A stretch of DNA of 64,000 nucleotides from the NCBI RefSeq assembly GCF_052156535.1, contig NZ_JBQKUP010000034.1, forward strand, positions 323,413 through 387,412, read 5' to 3'. Source of the stretch: Nitrospira_E sp052156535 (GTDB lineage: Bacteria; Nitrospirota; Nitrospiria; Nitrospirales; UBA8639). Shown here in pieces: positions 1-8,144 of this stretch; the stretch's first letter is position 1, and each line of letters begins with the position of its first letter. The notes under the pieces were generated by a model, which saw nothing but the letters and a program-made list of their open reading frames with translations, was not told where the DNA came from and ran no database searches. A program made the translations under genes and the position numbers.

Positions 1-16
1 CCGTGCGACTTAACAA
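1..16 (+). rRNA. 23S rRNA, 3' end (partial)
   Basis: The first bases, ending in GCGACTTAAC, resemble the conserved 3' tail of bacterial 23S rRNA. They lie about 100 bases before a 5S gene on the same strand, as expected for a 23S-5S operon. Only the tail is in the window and the exact end is an estimate. Confidence 0.5.
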
Positions 17-118
17 CATTTGTTCTTGATAGACATGGTCTAAGTGAATATGTGAGTTTGATTTAAAAAAATCTGCGTAATTAAAATTTTTTAAATTATT
101 TACTATTCACAAACACTT

Positions 119-236
119 TCTCGGTGACCTTACCGGAGGGGTACCACCCGTTCCCATTTCGAACACGGAAGTTAAGCCCTCCAGGGCCGATGATACTGCA
201 GCCGTGAGGCTGTGGGAAAGTAGGTCGTTGCCGAGA
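119..236 (+). rRNA. rrf: 5S ribosomal RNA
   Basis: The segment has the typical 5S layout: a terminal stem formed by CTCGGTG near 119-126 and TTGCCGAG near 229-236, the conserved CCCATTTCGAACACGGAAG block (about 152-170), the GTTAAGCCC loop and a GTGGGAAAGTAGGTCG-type 3' domain. It follows the 23S tail and is followed 11 bases later by a terminator, so it is the last gene of the rRNA operon. Confidence 0.95.
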
Positions 237-246
237 TTTAAATAGG

Positions 247-280
247 AAAAGCCCAGGGATTTATCATCCCTGGGCTTTTC
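247..280 (+). terminator. Rho-independent terminator of the rRNA operon
   Basis: AAAAGCCCAGGGAT and ATCCCTGGGCTTTT form a near-perfect stem around a short loop, with A and T runs on both sides, so it can act in both directions. It ends the 5S transcript and probably also the converging STAS gene at 300-659. Confidence 0.9.
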
Positions 281-299
281 TGTTTCAAAGAAGTCCATA

Positions 300-659
300 C
301 TAAGTTGAACATTCATTATAAGCACAGTGTGGGCGATGCATAGCATCATACATGGTATCAAATGTGGGTATGGTATGAGGAATTTTTCCTCGAACAAGTT
401 CATTCCTTACCGAACTAAGTGGGCTTACCAATGAAAATGTACCTGAATTAGCTTGAAGAAATTGCTGTGCAAAAAAAAGGAGATTCACCACTTTAGGATC
501 CAAATAGTACAAAGGAGACAAATTTAATATTAAATGTTGAATGCCATGGTTTTGTAATTGTTCAAGCCACTGAATAAATTGTTTTGTATCTCCCTCATCA
601 AATCTTCCAAAACAATCAAGAATTGTTATTTTATTCTTTCTCCGTTGTTCACAATACAT
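300..659 (-). CDS. STAS-domain protein (anti-sigma factor antagonist-like)
   Basis: This 119-residue protein has the length and pattern of a single STAS domain: a beta strand (KITILDCFGRFD), a helix, the hydrophobic strand LILNLSPLYYLDP and a second helix and strand. Such proteins bind anti-sigma factors or act in signalling relays. The usual phosphorylated serine after the aspartate of the central motif is replaced by proline (LDPKVV), so classic phospho-switching looks unlikely. It converges on the 5S terminator and no partner kinase lies beside it. The ATG at 659 has no strong ribosome binding site. Fold is fairly clear; partner and role are unknown. Confidence 0.6.
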   Translation of the reverse strand: MYCEQRRKNKITILDCFGRFDEGDTKQFIQWLEQLQNHGIQHLILNLSPLYYLDPKVVNLLFFAQQFLQANSGTFSLVSPLSSVRNELVRGKIPHTIPTFDTMYDAMHRPHCAYNECST

Positions 660-1154
660 TGGTTCATCCCAATATGATTAAAAATTGTTGATTGTTGACG
701 GTATTCTAAAATTTTCGGTTAAAAGTTATAAAAATAAATAGGAAAATTTTGCACTGCAGGCATGAAAAGAAGGCAGGAAAAATTTAATAGTTGCGACAAT
801 TGTTTACGTCTAAAATTTGAAGCTACATAGAAAATATATAATTGGAACCGGTCTCGAAACGTTTCTAAGTTCTGAATAGTAAAAGATGGGAAAAATTGGA
901 TGGCTGGTTGTTTCTCTGGGAAAAAAGTAGTGGTATGGTTGAAGCTCTGTAAAGTTGGAGTCAGACTGAAGGAGAATAAAAAAACCATTCTTGATAAATT
1001 TGGGGAGTTATGAATGTTTAGAATAATAAGAAAATTAAAATTTTGAATTCTTTGGAATGGTATGAATTTTTGAAAGTGCTTGGGTAGGTTTTGCTTTTGG
1101 GAAGACGGCTCAAATAACCTATTTAATTGATTTTAAAAGATTGAGGAAAATTTC
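660..1154. other. AT-rich intergenic region
   Basis: About 495 bases with no convincing gene. A minus-strand open frame at 719-988 is rich in Phe and Leu, as random AT-rich DNA would give, and has no family signature. The GAGGAAAA just before 1155 is the hemL ribosome binding site. The promoters of hemL and the divergent STAS gene should lie here, but I could not fix them. Confidence 0.5.
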
Positions 1155-2441
1155 GTGAAAACAACAAGGTCCCGTGCATTATTTCAACGAGCGAATTCAT
1201 TTATTCCAGGGGGTGTTAACAGTCCCGTCAGAGCTTTTCGCTCAGTCGGGGGAGATCCCTTATTCATTAAGCAAGCTAAAGGAATAGTGTTAGAGGACGT
1301 GGATGGCAATAAATTTTTGGATTATGTTTTATCTTGGGGGCCTATGATTCTTGGGCATGCTAATTCGCGGGTATTAAAGGCTATCATCAGTGCGTCAAAA
1401 CGCGGGACGAGCTATGGAGCCCCTTCCGAAGGAGAAGTGGACTTAGCCAAAACTATTATCAAAATGGTTCCCTCAATTGAAAAAGTCCGTCTCGTAAATT
1501 CAGGGACGGAAGCCGTTATGAGCGCAATTCGTTTAGCCAGGGCTTACACTAAACGTGACTCAATATTGAAATTCGAGGGCTGCTATCATGGGCATGCCGA
1601 CCATTTGCTCGTTAAAGCCGGATCAGGCGTGGCTACGCTAGGGATACCTGATAGCCCTGGCGTACCAGAATCGTTTGCCCGCCATACACTGACCGCGCCA
1701 TATAACGACATTAAAACTACCGAAAAACTCATTCATAAACATGCACAAAGTTTGGGCGCAATTATTGTAGAGCCTATTGCAGGAAATATGGGCGTGATTC
1801 CTCCGTCGGATGAATTTCTGCCATGGCTCCGAATGATCACTAAAAAGTACGATATTCTCTTAATTTTCGATGAAGTCATTTCTGGTTTTAGAGTGGATCC
1901 GGGAGGAGCGCAAGCCCTCTATAAAGTCATACCTGACCTCACGATTTTAGGGAAAATCATCGGGGGAGGCTTGCCCATTGGAGCATATGGAGGCGCCAAG
2001 GACATTATGCAAATGATTGCCCCGGCTGGTCCTGTGTATCAGGCCGGAACTCTCTCTGGAAATCCAGTGGCAGTGGCTGCCGGACTAGAGACACTCCGAA
2101 TCCTTCAAACACCTGGAGTCTATAAAGAATTAGAAAAAAGATCCAAAGTGTTGGCCGAGGGATTAGGAGAAGCAGCTAAGAAAACAGGGATTCCCTACTA
2201 TCAAACTCGAGTTGGCTCCATGGTGGGTGGATTTTTTACCGAAGGACCTGTCACTGATTACGCCGAGGCCAAAAAGTCAGACACCGTGCGATACGCAAAA
2301 TTTTTTCATGGAATGCTCAATCATGGAATATATTTAGCTCCCTCTCAATTTGAAGCCATGTTGCTCTCAACGGCTCACACCAATAGGCACATTCATCAGA
2401 CGATAGCTGCCGCACAAGAGGTCTTTCCTACACTAAGATAA
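1155..2441 (+). CDS. hemL: Glutamate-1-semialdehyde 2,1-aminomutase
   Basis: HemL converts glutamate-1-semialdehyde to 5-aminolevulinate in the C5 route to heme, siroheme and cobalamin, using pyridoxal phosphate in the cytoplasm. The 428 residues match the family length. Visible signatures are the N-terminal FIPGGVNSPVRAF, GCYHGHAD near residue 145, the FDEVISGFR cofactor block near 238, and LGKIIGGGLPIGA with Lys267 as the Schiff-base lysine. Translation starts at GTG behind GAGGAAAA. The gene stands alone, with an IS element downstream. Assignment is secure. Confidence 0.97.
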   Translation: MKTTRSRALFQRANSFIPGGVNSPVRAFRSVGGDPLFIKQAKGIVLEDVDGNKFLDYVLSWGPMILGHANSRVLKAIISASKRGTSYGAPSEGEVDLAKTIIKMVPSIEKVRLVNSGTEAVMSAIRLARAYTKRDSILKFEGCYHGHADHLLVKAGSGVATLGIPDSPGVPESFARHTLTAPYNDIKTTEKLIHKHAQSLGAIIVEPIAGNMGVIPPSDEFLPWLRMITKKYDILLIFDEVISGFRVDPGGAQALYKVIPDLTILGKIIGGGLPIGAYGGAKDIMQMIAPAGPVYQAGTLSGNPVAVAAGLETLRILQTPGVYKELEKRSKVLAEGLGEAAKKTGIPYYQTRVGSMVGGFFTEGPVTDYAEAKKSDTVRYAKFFHGMLNHGIYLAPSQFEAMLLSTAHTNRHIHQTIAAAQEVFPTLR

Positions 2442-2581
2442 TCTCCTTATTGTTGCAGAGCCATAATATGGTTTGGCGTTTGGTTTATTGATTGCCAAGC
2501 AGAACTCCCCATGGTTTACCTATCAGTCTTTTCTGCTATGAATGGCCGAAGGATGCCTTCCTTCCATTGTCCTGATTGGGA

Positions 2582-2631
2582 ATGGTTAAAAACCATGCCG
2601 GCGTGGTTCTCGCCCTTGGTCGTGCTCACGT
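2582..2631 (+). repeat. Left half of a dispersed intergenic repeat split by the IS element
   Basis: This stretch aligns with 37813-37863: both contain GGCGT..TTCTCGCC followed by CGTGCTCACGT. The match resumes after the IS at about 3846-3897 and follows 37864-37915. The second half is weaker, roughly 60 percent by eye. The IS therefore landed in a diverged copy of an intergenic repeat. Family membership is inferred from this one pair. Confidence 0.5.
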
Positions 2632-2668
2632 TGTAAGCTTCCTGTAAGCTTCCCCGTCAAGCGGACAG
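2632..2668. repeat. IS inverted repeat, orfB side, with an 11-bp tandem duplication
   Basis: TGTAAGCTTCC at 2632-2642 is repeated immediately as TGTAAGCTTCCCC from 2643, followed by GGACAG at 2663-2668. The canonical inverted repeat is 2643-2668. The outer 11 bases are an extra copy of its tip. Confidence 0.85.
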
Positions 2669-3472
2669 TTCATAAGTAGAGTTTTCCGGTGTTGGGTTGT
2701 GATAGGTACACGGAGCCGCCCCCTGTAGCGCGTCATGTGGTCGGTGTTCATTATAGATGGTGATCCACTCTGCCGTGAGTTCACGCACCTGCTCCAAACT
2801 GCGAAACAGATAGAGATTGAGCACCTCATTCCGATAGGTACGATTGAAGCGCTCGATAAAGGCATTCTGTGTTGGGCGGCCGGGTTGAATGTGATAAATC
2901 AACACCCGATTGGCCTTGCCCCACTCGTGAAGCTGCTGTGAGAGAAACTCTGGCCCGTTGTCCACTCGGATCATGTGCGGTAACTCCCGCTCCGCTTTCA
3001 GGCGGTCTAACACCCGAATCACCCGCTCAGCTCTCAGAGAGGTATCCACTTCAATGGCTAAGACCTCTCGATTGAAATCGTCGATGATATTGAACGTGCG
3101 AAAACGAGTGCCGTGATACAACGCATCACTCATAAAGTCGGCTGACCATATTTCGCTCGGGGCCTCCGGAACGAACACGGAGATCGAGGGTCGCGTGGGT
3201 AAGCGGCGTTTCGTGCGTCGGGGATGATTCAACCCCAATTGACGATAGATCCGATGAATGCGTTTGTGATTCCAGGGATGGCCTAAGGCGTGGAGTCGGT
3301 CGATATATTTCCACACCCCCCAGCGCGGATGCGCCTCCACCATCTGATTCAGGGCGTCAATAATTTCCTTGTCCCGGGTTTGCCAATCAAAAGGTGTTTG
3401 ATAATAGGAGGAGCGGGACAGGCCCACCGCCTGACAACTGCGGACCACCGAGAGGCCATGAGTCTCTCGCAT
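2657..3472 (-). CDS. IS3-family transposase OrfB (DDE integrase core)
   Basis: This is the catalytic half of the transposase. The 271 residues contain an HTH_21-like segment (WGVWKYIDRLHALG, residues 51-64) and an rve integrase core with Asp112 (WSADFM), Asp171 (RVDNGPEF) and Glu207 (NAFIERFNRTYRNEV), giving the DD(35)E spacing of the family. The ATG at 3472 may not be the true start. The frame is open further upstream and joins orfA through the A-run at about 3509-3516, so the active enzyme is probably an OrfAB frameshift fusion. The C-terminal HRPHDALQG motif is also typical. Confidence 0.93.
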   Translation of the reverse strand: MRETHGLSVVRSCQAVGLSRSSYYQTPFDWQTRDKEIIDALNQMVEAHPRWGVWKYIDRLHALGHPWNHKRIHRIYRQLGLNHPRRTKRRLPTRPSISVFVPEAPSEIWSADFMSDALYHGTRFRTFNIIDDFNREVLAIEVDTSLRAERVIRVLDRLKAERELPHMIRVDNGPEFLSQQLHEWGKANRVLIYHIQPGRPTQNAFIERFNRTYRNEVLNLYLFRSLEQVRELTAEWITIYNEHRPHDALQGAAPCTYHNPTPENSTYELSA

Positions 3473-3504
3473 CGTCGTGACCGCCGCCCGTTTGTCGGAC
3501 GGCG

Positions 3505-3771
3505 TTAGAACTTTTTTTCAAGCAAATCCTTTAAAGCTTGATTCTCTAGGGCCAGCTCCGCATACATCCGTTTGAGCTTCGCGAGTTCGCTCTCGGTTTC
3601 CTTGAGCCGCTTGAGATCCGACACCTCCACCCCACCGTACTTCGCTTTCCAGTTGTAGTAGGTGGCATCGCTGATGCCATGTTCCCGACACAGGTCTTTG
3701 ACTTTGACTCCAGCATCGCCTTGTTTCAAGATGGCAAAAATCTGTGTTTCGCTGAATCGACTCGTTTTCAT
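3505..3771 (-). CDS. IS3-family OrfA (HTH_Tnp_1 DNA-binding protein)
   Basis: The 88-residue protein carries an N-terminal helix-turn-helix (SETQIFAILKQGDAGVKVKDL and ISDATYYNWKAKYGG, about residues 7-47) and a C-terminal leucine-zipper helix (residues 54-84) for multimer formation. It binds the IS ends and regulates transposition. The gene ends GAA AAA AAG TTC TAA, which contains an A AAA AAG slippery heptamer. A -1 slip there enters the orfB frame. A strong AGGAGGTTCTC ribosome binding site precedes ATG at 3771. Confidence 0.93.
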   Translation of the reverse strand: MKTSRFSETQIFAILKQGDAGVKVKDLCREHGISDATYYNWKAKYGGVEVSDLKRLKETESELAKLKRMYAELALENQALKDLLEKKF

Positions 3772-3815
3772 GAGAACCTCCTGGGTGAATGATGCCAGAA
3801 AGCTCTACTTTTCGC

Positions 3816-3841
3816 CTGTCCATATTTTGGGGAAGCTTACA
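3816..3841. repeat. IS inverted repeat, orfA side
   Basis: Read on the minus strand this end is TGTAAGCTTCCCC, seven variable bases, then GGACAG. It matches the opposite end at 13 of 13 tip bases and at the GGACAG block. ACGT follows outside it at 3842-3845. Confidence 0.9.
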
Positions 3842-4350
3842 ACGTATTCAGCCGTAACCTCCGTTTGCCAAAGCCGCGACGGGCTTGCGGGATGATTCTT
3901 CTTGAGCACTCCATTATTTTTCCTCGTGGGGGAGTTCTGTCACTTACTTAAAAAATATTCAACAGTGCGTGATTGCAAATTCTGGAAACAATTAGCAGGT
4001 ATTCTTTAACTCCACTACCTGTCTATATCTATCGGAAATAATGGAATTTTTTGGAAAATTTCGCATAGTAGGCAAGGCATCGTATCACGACCAATTTCAA
4101 AAGATTGCCAAAAAATGGTTTGTTGACGCCAAAGGACAACCTAACGGACTAGGGTTTGCACTAGATATTGAATCGTCGCCATAATAAGAGGTAGTTCGAA
4201 ATCCTTGGAGTCATAGGTGAAGCCGACGTCAAGAAGGGTGCCAGCGACAAAATCAGATTTTCAACCACCTTATATTTTTAAGGCAACTCATATGCCTGGT
4301 TCTTGAAATCCGATACAGATGATTTTTCCGAAAAAAAAGGAGGTACCCCA
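3842..4350. other. Intergenic region with the right half of the split repeat
   Basis: It begins with the ACGT target duplication, then about 50 bases resembling the second half of the repeat at 37864-37915. A 47-codon open frame sits at 4041-4184. The segment ends with AAAAAAGGAGG, the ribosome binding site of the aldehyde dehydrogenase. The rest shows nothing I can assign. Confidence 0.5.
4041..4184 (+). pseudogene. Short open frame, possible gene fragment
   Basis: ATG to TAA encodes 47 residues with balanced composition, including YHDQFQKIAKKWFVDAKGQP and LGFALDIE, which reads more like real protein than chance. The segment has no ribosome binding site and no complete domain. It could be the remnant of a longer secreted-type protein or a small unknown gene. 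I do not recognise a family with any confidence. Confidence 0.25.
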
Positions 4351-5859
4351 ATGAGTATGGCGACTTCAACTGAACGGCTTCATCCGGCTGTCCAATCTTT
4401 TGTGTCCCATCCACGAAAAATGCTGATTAATGGTCAGTGGGTTAACGCACAATCAGGCAAAACATTTTCCACGTTTAATCCTTCAACGGGTGAAGTAATG
4501 GCGGAGGTGGCGGAAGGCGACAAGGCTGATATTGATCTTGCCGTGAAAGCTGCCAGAAAGGCCTTTGAACAAGGCCCATGGCGAAAGATGACGCCGTCTG
4601 ACCGCGGCAAACTCCTATGGCGGTTGGCGGACCTTCTGGAGTCGAATATAGAAGAATTTGCTCAGTTAGAGTCTTTGGATAACGGCAAGCCGTTAACCAT
4701 GGCGCGGGCAGCAGACGTGCCATTGGCTGTTGATTTGTTTAGATACATGGCGGGATGGTCCACAAAAATTGAGGGCAATTCCATTCCCATTTCGGTTCCC
4801 TATATGCCTGGGACTCAATTCCTGGCCTATACTCTTCGTGAGCCGGTTGGAGTTGTCGGGCAAATTATTCCTTGGAATTTTCCTCTGTTAATGGCGGCAT
4901 GGAAACTTGGACCGGCGTTGGCCGTGGGATGTACTATAGTGATGAAACCGGCTGAACAAACTCCCTTGTCGGCATTGCGGTTGGGCGAGTTGTTCATCGA
5001 GGCGGGATTTCCCGAAGGAGTCGTGAACATTGTTCCCGGCTATGGGGAAACCGCAGGTGCGGCCTTAGCTGCGCATTCTGATGTGGATAAAATTGCATTT
5101 ACTGGATCGACCGAAGTCGGCAAACTTATTGTGAATGCTGCGACAGGGAATCTTAAAAAAGTCACATTGGAACTTGGCGGGAAATCACCAAGTGTCGTCT
5201 TGCCGGATGCTGATCTGGAAACGGGAATACCCGGAGTAGCGAGTGCGATTTTCTTTAATCATGGGCAATGTTGCGCCGCAGGCTCACGGCTGTATGTGGA
5301 AAAGAGCATTTTTGACAAGGTCGTGGCAGGGGTTGCCGATCAAGCCAAACAAATTAAGATAGGACCGGGACTAGATCCTGCCACTCAAATGGGGCCATTA
5401 GTCTCTGATGAACAGCAACACCGTGTCCTGGGATATTTGGAGTCGGGGTTTGCCGAAGGTGCTCAAGCGGTTGCGGGTGGAAAACGGTCTGGAGACAAAG
5501 GGTATTTTGTTGAACCGACCGTCCTGGTCAATACCAATTCAACCATGAAGGTTATTCAGGAAGAAATTTTTGGCCCTGTGGTGTGCGCTGAACCTTTCAC
5601 GGAAGTAAAAGAAGTGATCGCCAAGGCCAATGATAATATCTATGGATTGGCAGCAGCGGTCTGGACAAAAGATTTGAGTAAGGGCCATCGCATTGCCGCG
5701 CAATTACGGGCTGGAACGGTTTGGATTAATTGCCATAATATTTTTGATGCGTCACTCCCATTTGGCGGGTACAAGCAATCCGGCTGGGGGCGGGAAATGG
5801 GCCACGAGGCCTTGAATCTCTATACGGAGGTCAAATCGGTCTGCGCCAAATTGGCCTAA
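4351..5859 (+). CDS. NAD(P)-dependent aldehyde dehydrogenase
   Basis: The 502-residue product is a complete ALDH-superfamily enzyme of the ALDH1/2 or betaine-aldehyde type, oxidising aldehydes to acids in the cytoplasm. Visible motifs are WNFPLLMAAWK for the cofactor pocket, FTGSTEVGK, the general base Glu274 in LELGGKSP and the catalytic Cys308 in GQCCAAGSR. The start at 4351 is chosen because AAAGGAGG lies eight bases upstream. The frame is open back to 4303 but without such a site. No partner gene is adjacent, so the substrate cannot be read from context. Confidence 0.92.
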   Translation: MSMATSTERLHPAVQSFVSHPRKMLINGQWVNAQSGKTFSTFNPSTGEVMAEVAEGDKADIDLAVKAARKAFEQGPWRKMTPSDRGKLLWRLADLLESNIEEFAQLESLDNGKPLTMARAADVPLAVDLFRYMAGWSTKIEGNSIPISVPYMPGTQFLAYTLREPVGVVGQIIPWNFPLLMAAWKLGPALAVGCTIVMKPAEQTPLSALRLGELFIEAGFPEGVVNIVPGYGETAGAALAAHSDVDKIAFTGSTEVGKLIVNAATGNLKKVTLELGGKSPSVVLPDADLETGIPGVASAIFFNHGQCCAAGSRLYVEKSIFDKVVAGVADQAKQIKIGPGLDPATQMGPLVSDEQQHRVLGYLESGFAEGAQAVAGGKRSGDKGYFVEPTVLVNTNSTMKVIQEEIFGPVVCAEPFTEVKEVIAKANDNIYGLAAAVWTKDLSKGHRIAAQLRAGTVWINCHNIFDASLPFGGYKQSGWGREMGHEALNLYTEVKSVCAKLA

Positions 5860-6380
5860 GACTGGAACGAAATTCTAAGGAACTTTTGGAAAAGAAGATT
5901 TTGTATAAACTCCCAATTTTCCTTCTTCGGATGAAGAGGAAGCCTATGGATAAACTAACGACGAAAGCCTCAAAAAACTTATGCAGGGGAAGCATTGAGT
6001 TGGGGGTTCGGCAAGAGGGAAATGCAACCCATATTGGTTGTCGGCCTCGGCTTCGAGGGAGTTCTGCCGAGCTCTCGACTGCATTCGGTGTTTAACGACG
6101 GCAGTGGGTTGCTCCGCGATTGGACTGCGGTTTACGAGGGGCTTCCGGTTAGGCCGATAGTGGCGCATGCTTGGCGCGCAAGCCTCTGCTGCTAAGGACG
6201 CGTGACTGGTGGCGATGAAAGCTTAACTGCCGGGCACTTCTCCTTTGGGGTATGGACGGGGGAAATTTCTAGATGGTTTTGACAGGAGTGTGTAAGCTCA
6301 TAAATGAGCCACACTTGTCCAATTTCATTCAGCATGCGGGCATGAGGGACATCCAAAATTATCTATTGTGAGGTAACCGT
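5860..6380. other. Intergenic region, 521 bases
   Basis: No convincing coding region. Open frames on both strands (for example 5886-6095 plus and 5944-6168 minus) lack family signals. The only clear structure is a long imperfect hairpin at 6281-6319, about 60 bases before the next gene. Confidence 0.5.
6281..6319. promoter_or_regulatory. Long imperfect hairpin upstream of a radical SAM gene
   Basis: GACAGGAGTGTG pairs with CCACACTTGTC, enclosing a perfect inner stem GCTCAT-AA-ATGAGC. No T-run follows, so it is not a standard terminator. Its place 61 bases before the GTG at 6381 suggests a leader structure or a protein-binding site. The function is inferred. Confidence 0.35.
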
Positions 6381-7451
6381 GTGGCCAAACGATATTATCT
6401 TGAATCGGATAATGATGGTTTCATCGGTTCAATCGTTAAACATTGGATTAATGGGGAACGTCCGGTCCCACCATTTCCCAAGACCGTTCAAATACAGACC
6501 CTGTCCGGTTGTAATGCCCGGTGTCAATTTTGTCCAAACGGTCATACGACAAACCGACTTTCGATGGGGAGCATGAGTGAGGATCTTTTCAGAAAGATTG
6601 TGGACGAGGTCGTCCAGCATCCGGTGAGAAGGATTAGCCCGTACCTGATGAATGAACCGTTAGCGGATCCTCGGCTTCCAGATCTCATCCGCTACATCAC
6701 GGAACGAAAGAGGAAAGAAACTAGTACGAGTATTAGCACCAATGCCACTTATTTGACATCAGAAATGGGCGAACGTTTAATTGAGAGCGGGCTTGATAGT
6801 CTGATGATTAGTTTTCACGGTATTCGGAAGGAGACCTATGAAACTAGCATGGGGAACCTTGATTGGGAAATCCATCTGAATCGGGTCAATGAGTTTATTG
6901 AACTTCAAAGGCGAAGAAAATCCAAGAAGCCGGTTGTGACCGTGACCATGGTTCACACCGCAACCCTCGATCAGGAATTGGGGGAAATACGGGATTATTG
7001 GAATTCTCGCGGAGTAATTGTCAGAATTCACACCCTGGAAAACCGGTCTCATCCATGGGTTGATGGCAAGGCCATAAATGTTAAGCCAATGAAGCCGTAT
7101 ACCAATTGTGATCGGTTAATGGGTCAGGCGTATCTTCTTTGGAATGGTGATGTCGTGTTGTGCTGCGTGGATTGGGAAAGGACAACCGTTTTCGGAAATG
7201 TGACTAATCAATCGGTGGAAAGTGTGTGGAAGGGGGAAACCTATACAGGGTACCGGCGTAATTACCTGGCGGGGCAGATTGGGGGAACGTTATGTGAAGG
7301 ATGTAAGGTGCAAGACGAAGGGGACTTTAAATTTAAACCATCGTGGTCCATAAAAGGCTTGATAAAAGGTGCCCCCTATCATTATCAACCCCTCCCCCCT
7401 CCTCTTCCTGGGAAAACCAACAAAAAGTCATTGGCAGTTCGATCCATATAG
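6381..7451 (+). CDS. Radical SAM protein with SPASM-type C-terminus
   Basis: The 356-residue protein has the radical SAM cluster motif CNARCQFC (Cys44, Cys48, Cys51), binding a [4Fe-4S] centre that cleaves S-adenosylmethionine. Its C-terminal third has the spaced cysteines of a SPASM or twitch domain (NCDRLMGQA, VVLCCVDWE, LCEGCKVQDEG), which would hold auxiliary clusters. Such enzymes modify peptides or make cofactors; the substrate is unknown. No precursor peptide gene is evident nearby. The start is GTG at 6381 behind GAGGTAACC. The hairpin at 6281-6319 may belong to its leader. Confidence 0.88.
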   Translation: MAKRYYLESDNDGFIGSIVKHWINGERPVPPFPKTVQIQTLSGCNARCQFCPNGHTTNRLSMGSMSEDLFRKIVDEVVQHPVRRISPYLMNEPLADPRLPDLIRYITERKRKETSTSISTNATYLTSEMGERLIESGLDSLMISFHGIRKETYETSMGNLDWEIHLNRVNEFIELQRRRKSKKPVVTVTMVHTATLDQELGEIRDYWNSRGVIVRIHTLENRSHPWVDGKAINVKPMKPYTNCDRLMGQAYLLWNGDVVLCCVDWERTTVFGNVTNQSVESVWKGETYTGYRRNYLAGQIGGTLCEGCKVQDEGDFKFKPSWSIKGLIKGAPYHYQPLPPPLPGKTNKKSLAVRSI

Positions 7452-7551
7452 AGGAATTTCTCCTTGTACCTAATAAGCATATGACTTGGGCTCTTCCAGG
7501 TTCCAAATTCAAATCTCCTCACTAGGGCATACGGAAAAGAGTTGAATGTAA

Positions 7552-7788
7552 CTATTCATCATCGTCTTCTTCGTCTTCGGCGTCGATGGCGGCTTGGCGC
7601 ATCTGTTCTTCCATGGCATTGTGGATGAGCATCCTGAGAAACATAGAAATAACTGAGCCTTTTTCCAGTGTTCCACCTGGAGGAATGGCAATTTTCCCTT
7701 CTTCCACCATTCTATCTAGCCATTTTTTTTGATCCGGGGTCACGTGAACCGGAATCTCCACGAGAGGAATCTTTCCAAAAATATCCAT
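7552..7788 (-). CDS. Small acidic protein, possible ribbon-helix-helix fold
   Basis: I do not recognise this 78-residue protein with confidence. It has a short strand (VEIPVHVTPDQ) followed by two predicted helices (KKWLDRMVEEGK and SVISMFLRMLIHNAMEEQM) and ends in a run of Asp and Glu. The strand-helix-helix order recalls ribbon-helix-helix proteins, but this is only a guess from pattern. The ATG at 7788 is preferred over the longer frame to 7860 because AAAGGAGA lies upstream of it. The gene stands alone, converging on the radical SAM gene. Confidence 0.5.
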   Translation of the reverse strand: MDIFGKIPLVEIPVHVTPDQKKWLDRMVEEGKIAIPPGGTLEKGSVISMFLRMLIHNAMEEQMRQAAIDAEDEEDDDE

Positions 7789-8144
7789 TATAGCCAGTCT
7801 CCTTTTTACATAAACCTGATAAATTTCCGCTAATCCCTTACCTCGTCCGGTGAGATTCAAAGGGAAGTGTTGATGAGTGAATGTGGTCCTTGAATCCCTT
7901 TCGATAAGACCACGTGCTCTTCGGCTTTGTCAATGAAAGAATTGTGTATCGATAGGATGAATGGAGCCTTTTGGGCCAGGATAAGTAGGTGTTCGATCTA
8001 ATGGCTTGGAGACATTTGAGAGGATAGGTCTCATGCAATTGTTGTTGAGGAGGTATACCTTATAATTAAGCGTGATTGAAGTTTTTGTTGGCTGTCATCT
8101 TTTATGCCGATATAGCGAATAAATTCGGGAAGTAGTATTGTTTT
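7789..8144. other. Intergenic region
   Basis: About 356 bases between the small acidic gene and the end of dapB. A 66-codon minus-strand open frame (7838-8038) has no recognisable features. No clear terminator with a T-run was found for dapB. Confidence 0.4.

Larger units (their letters stand above)
2632..3841 (-). mobile_element. IS3-family insertion sequence (IS407-like group), complete
   Basis: A 1,210-bp element holds orfA and orfB on the minus strand and is bounded by imperfect inverted repeats beginning TGTAAGCTTCCCC and sharing GGACAG seven bases further in. It is flanked on both sides by ACGT (2628-2631 and 3842-3845), a 4-bp target duplication as in the IS407 group. The orfB-side end carries a tandem 11-bp duplication of TGTAAGCTTCC. 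The duplication of ACGT fits only if the outer copy is the element end. Both reading frames are intact and joined by a slippery A-run, so the element looks recently inserted and possibly active. Confidence 0.93.

Noticed and set aside
719..988. 89-codon minus-strand open frame
   Set aside because: Phe/Leu/Asn-rich translation expected from AT-rich noncoding DNA, no domain and no ribosome binding site.
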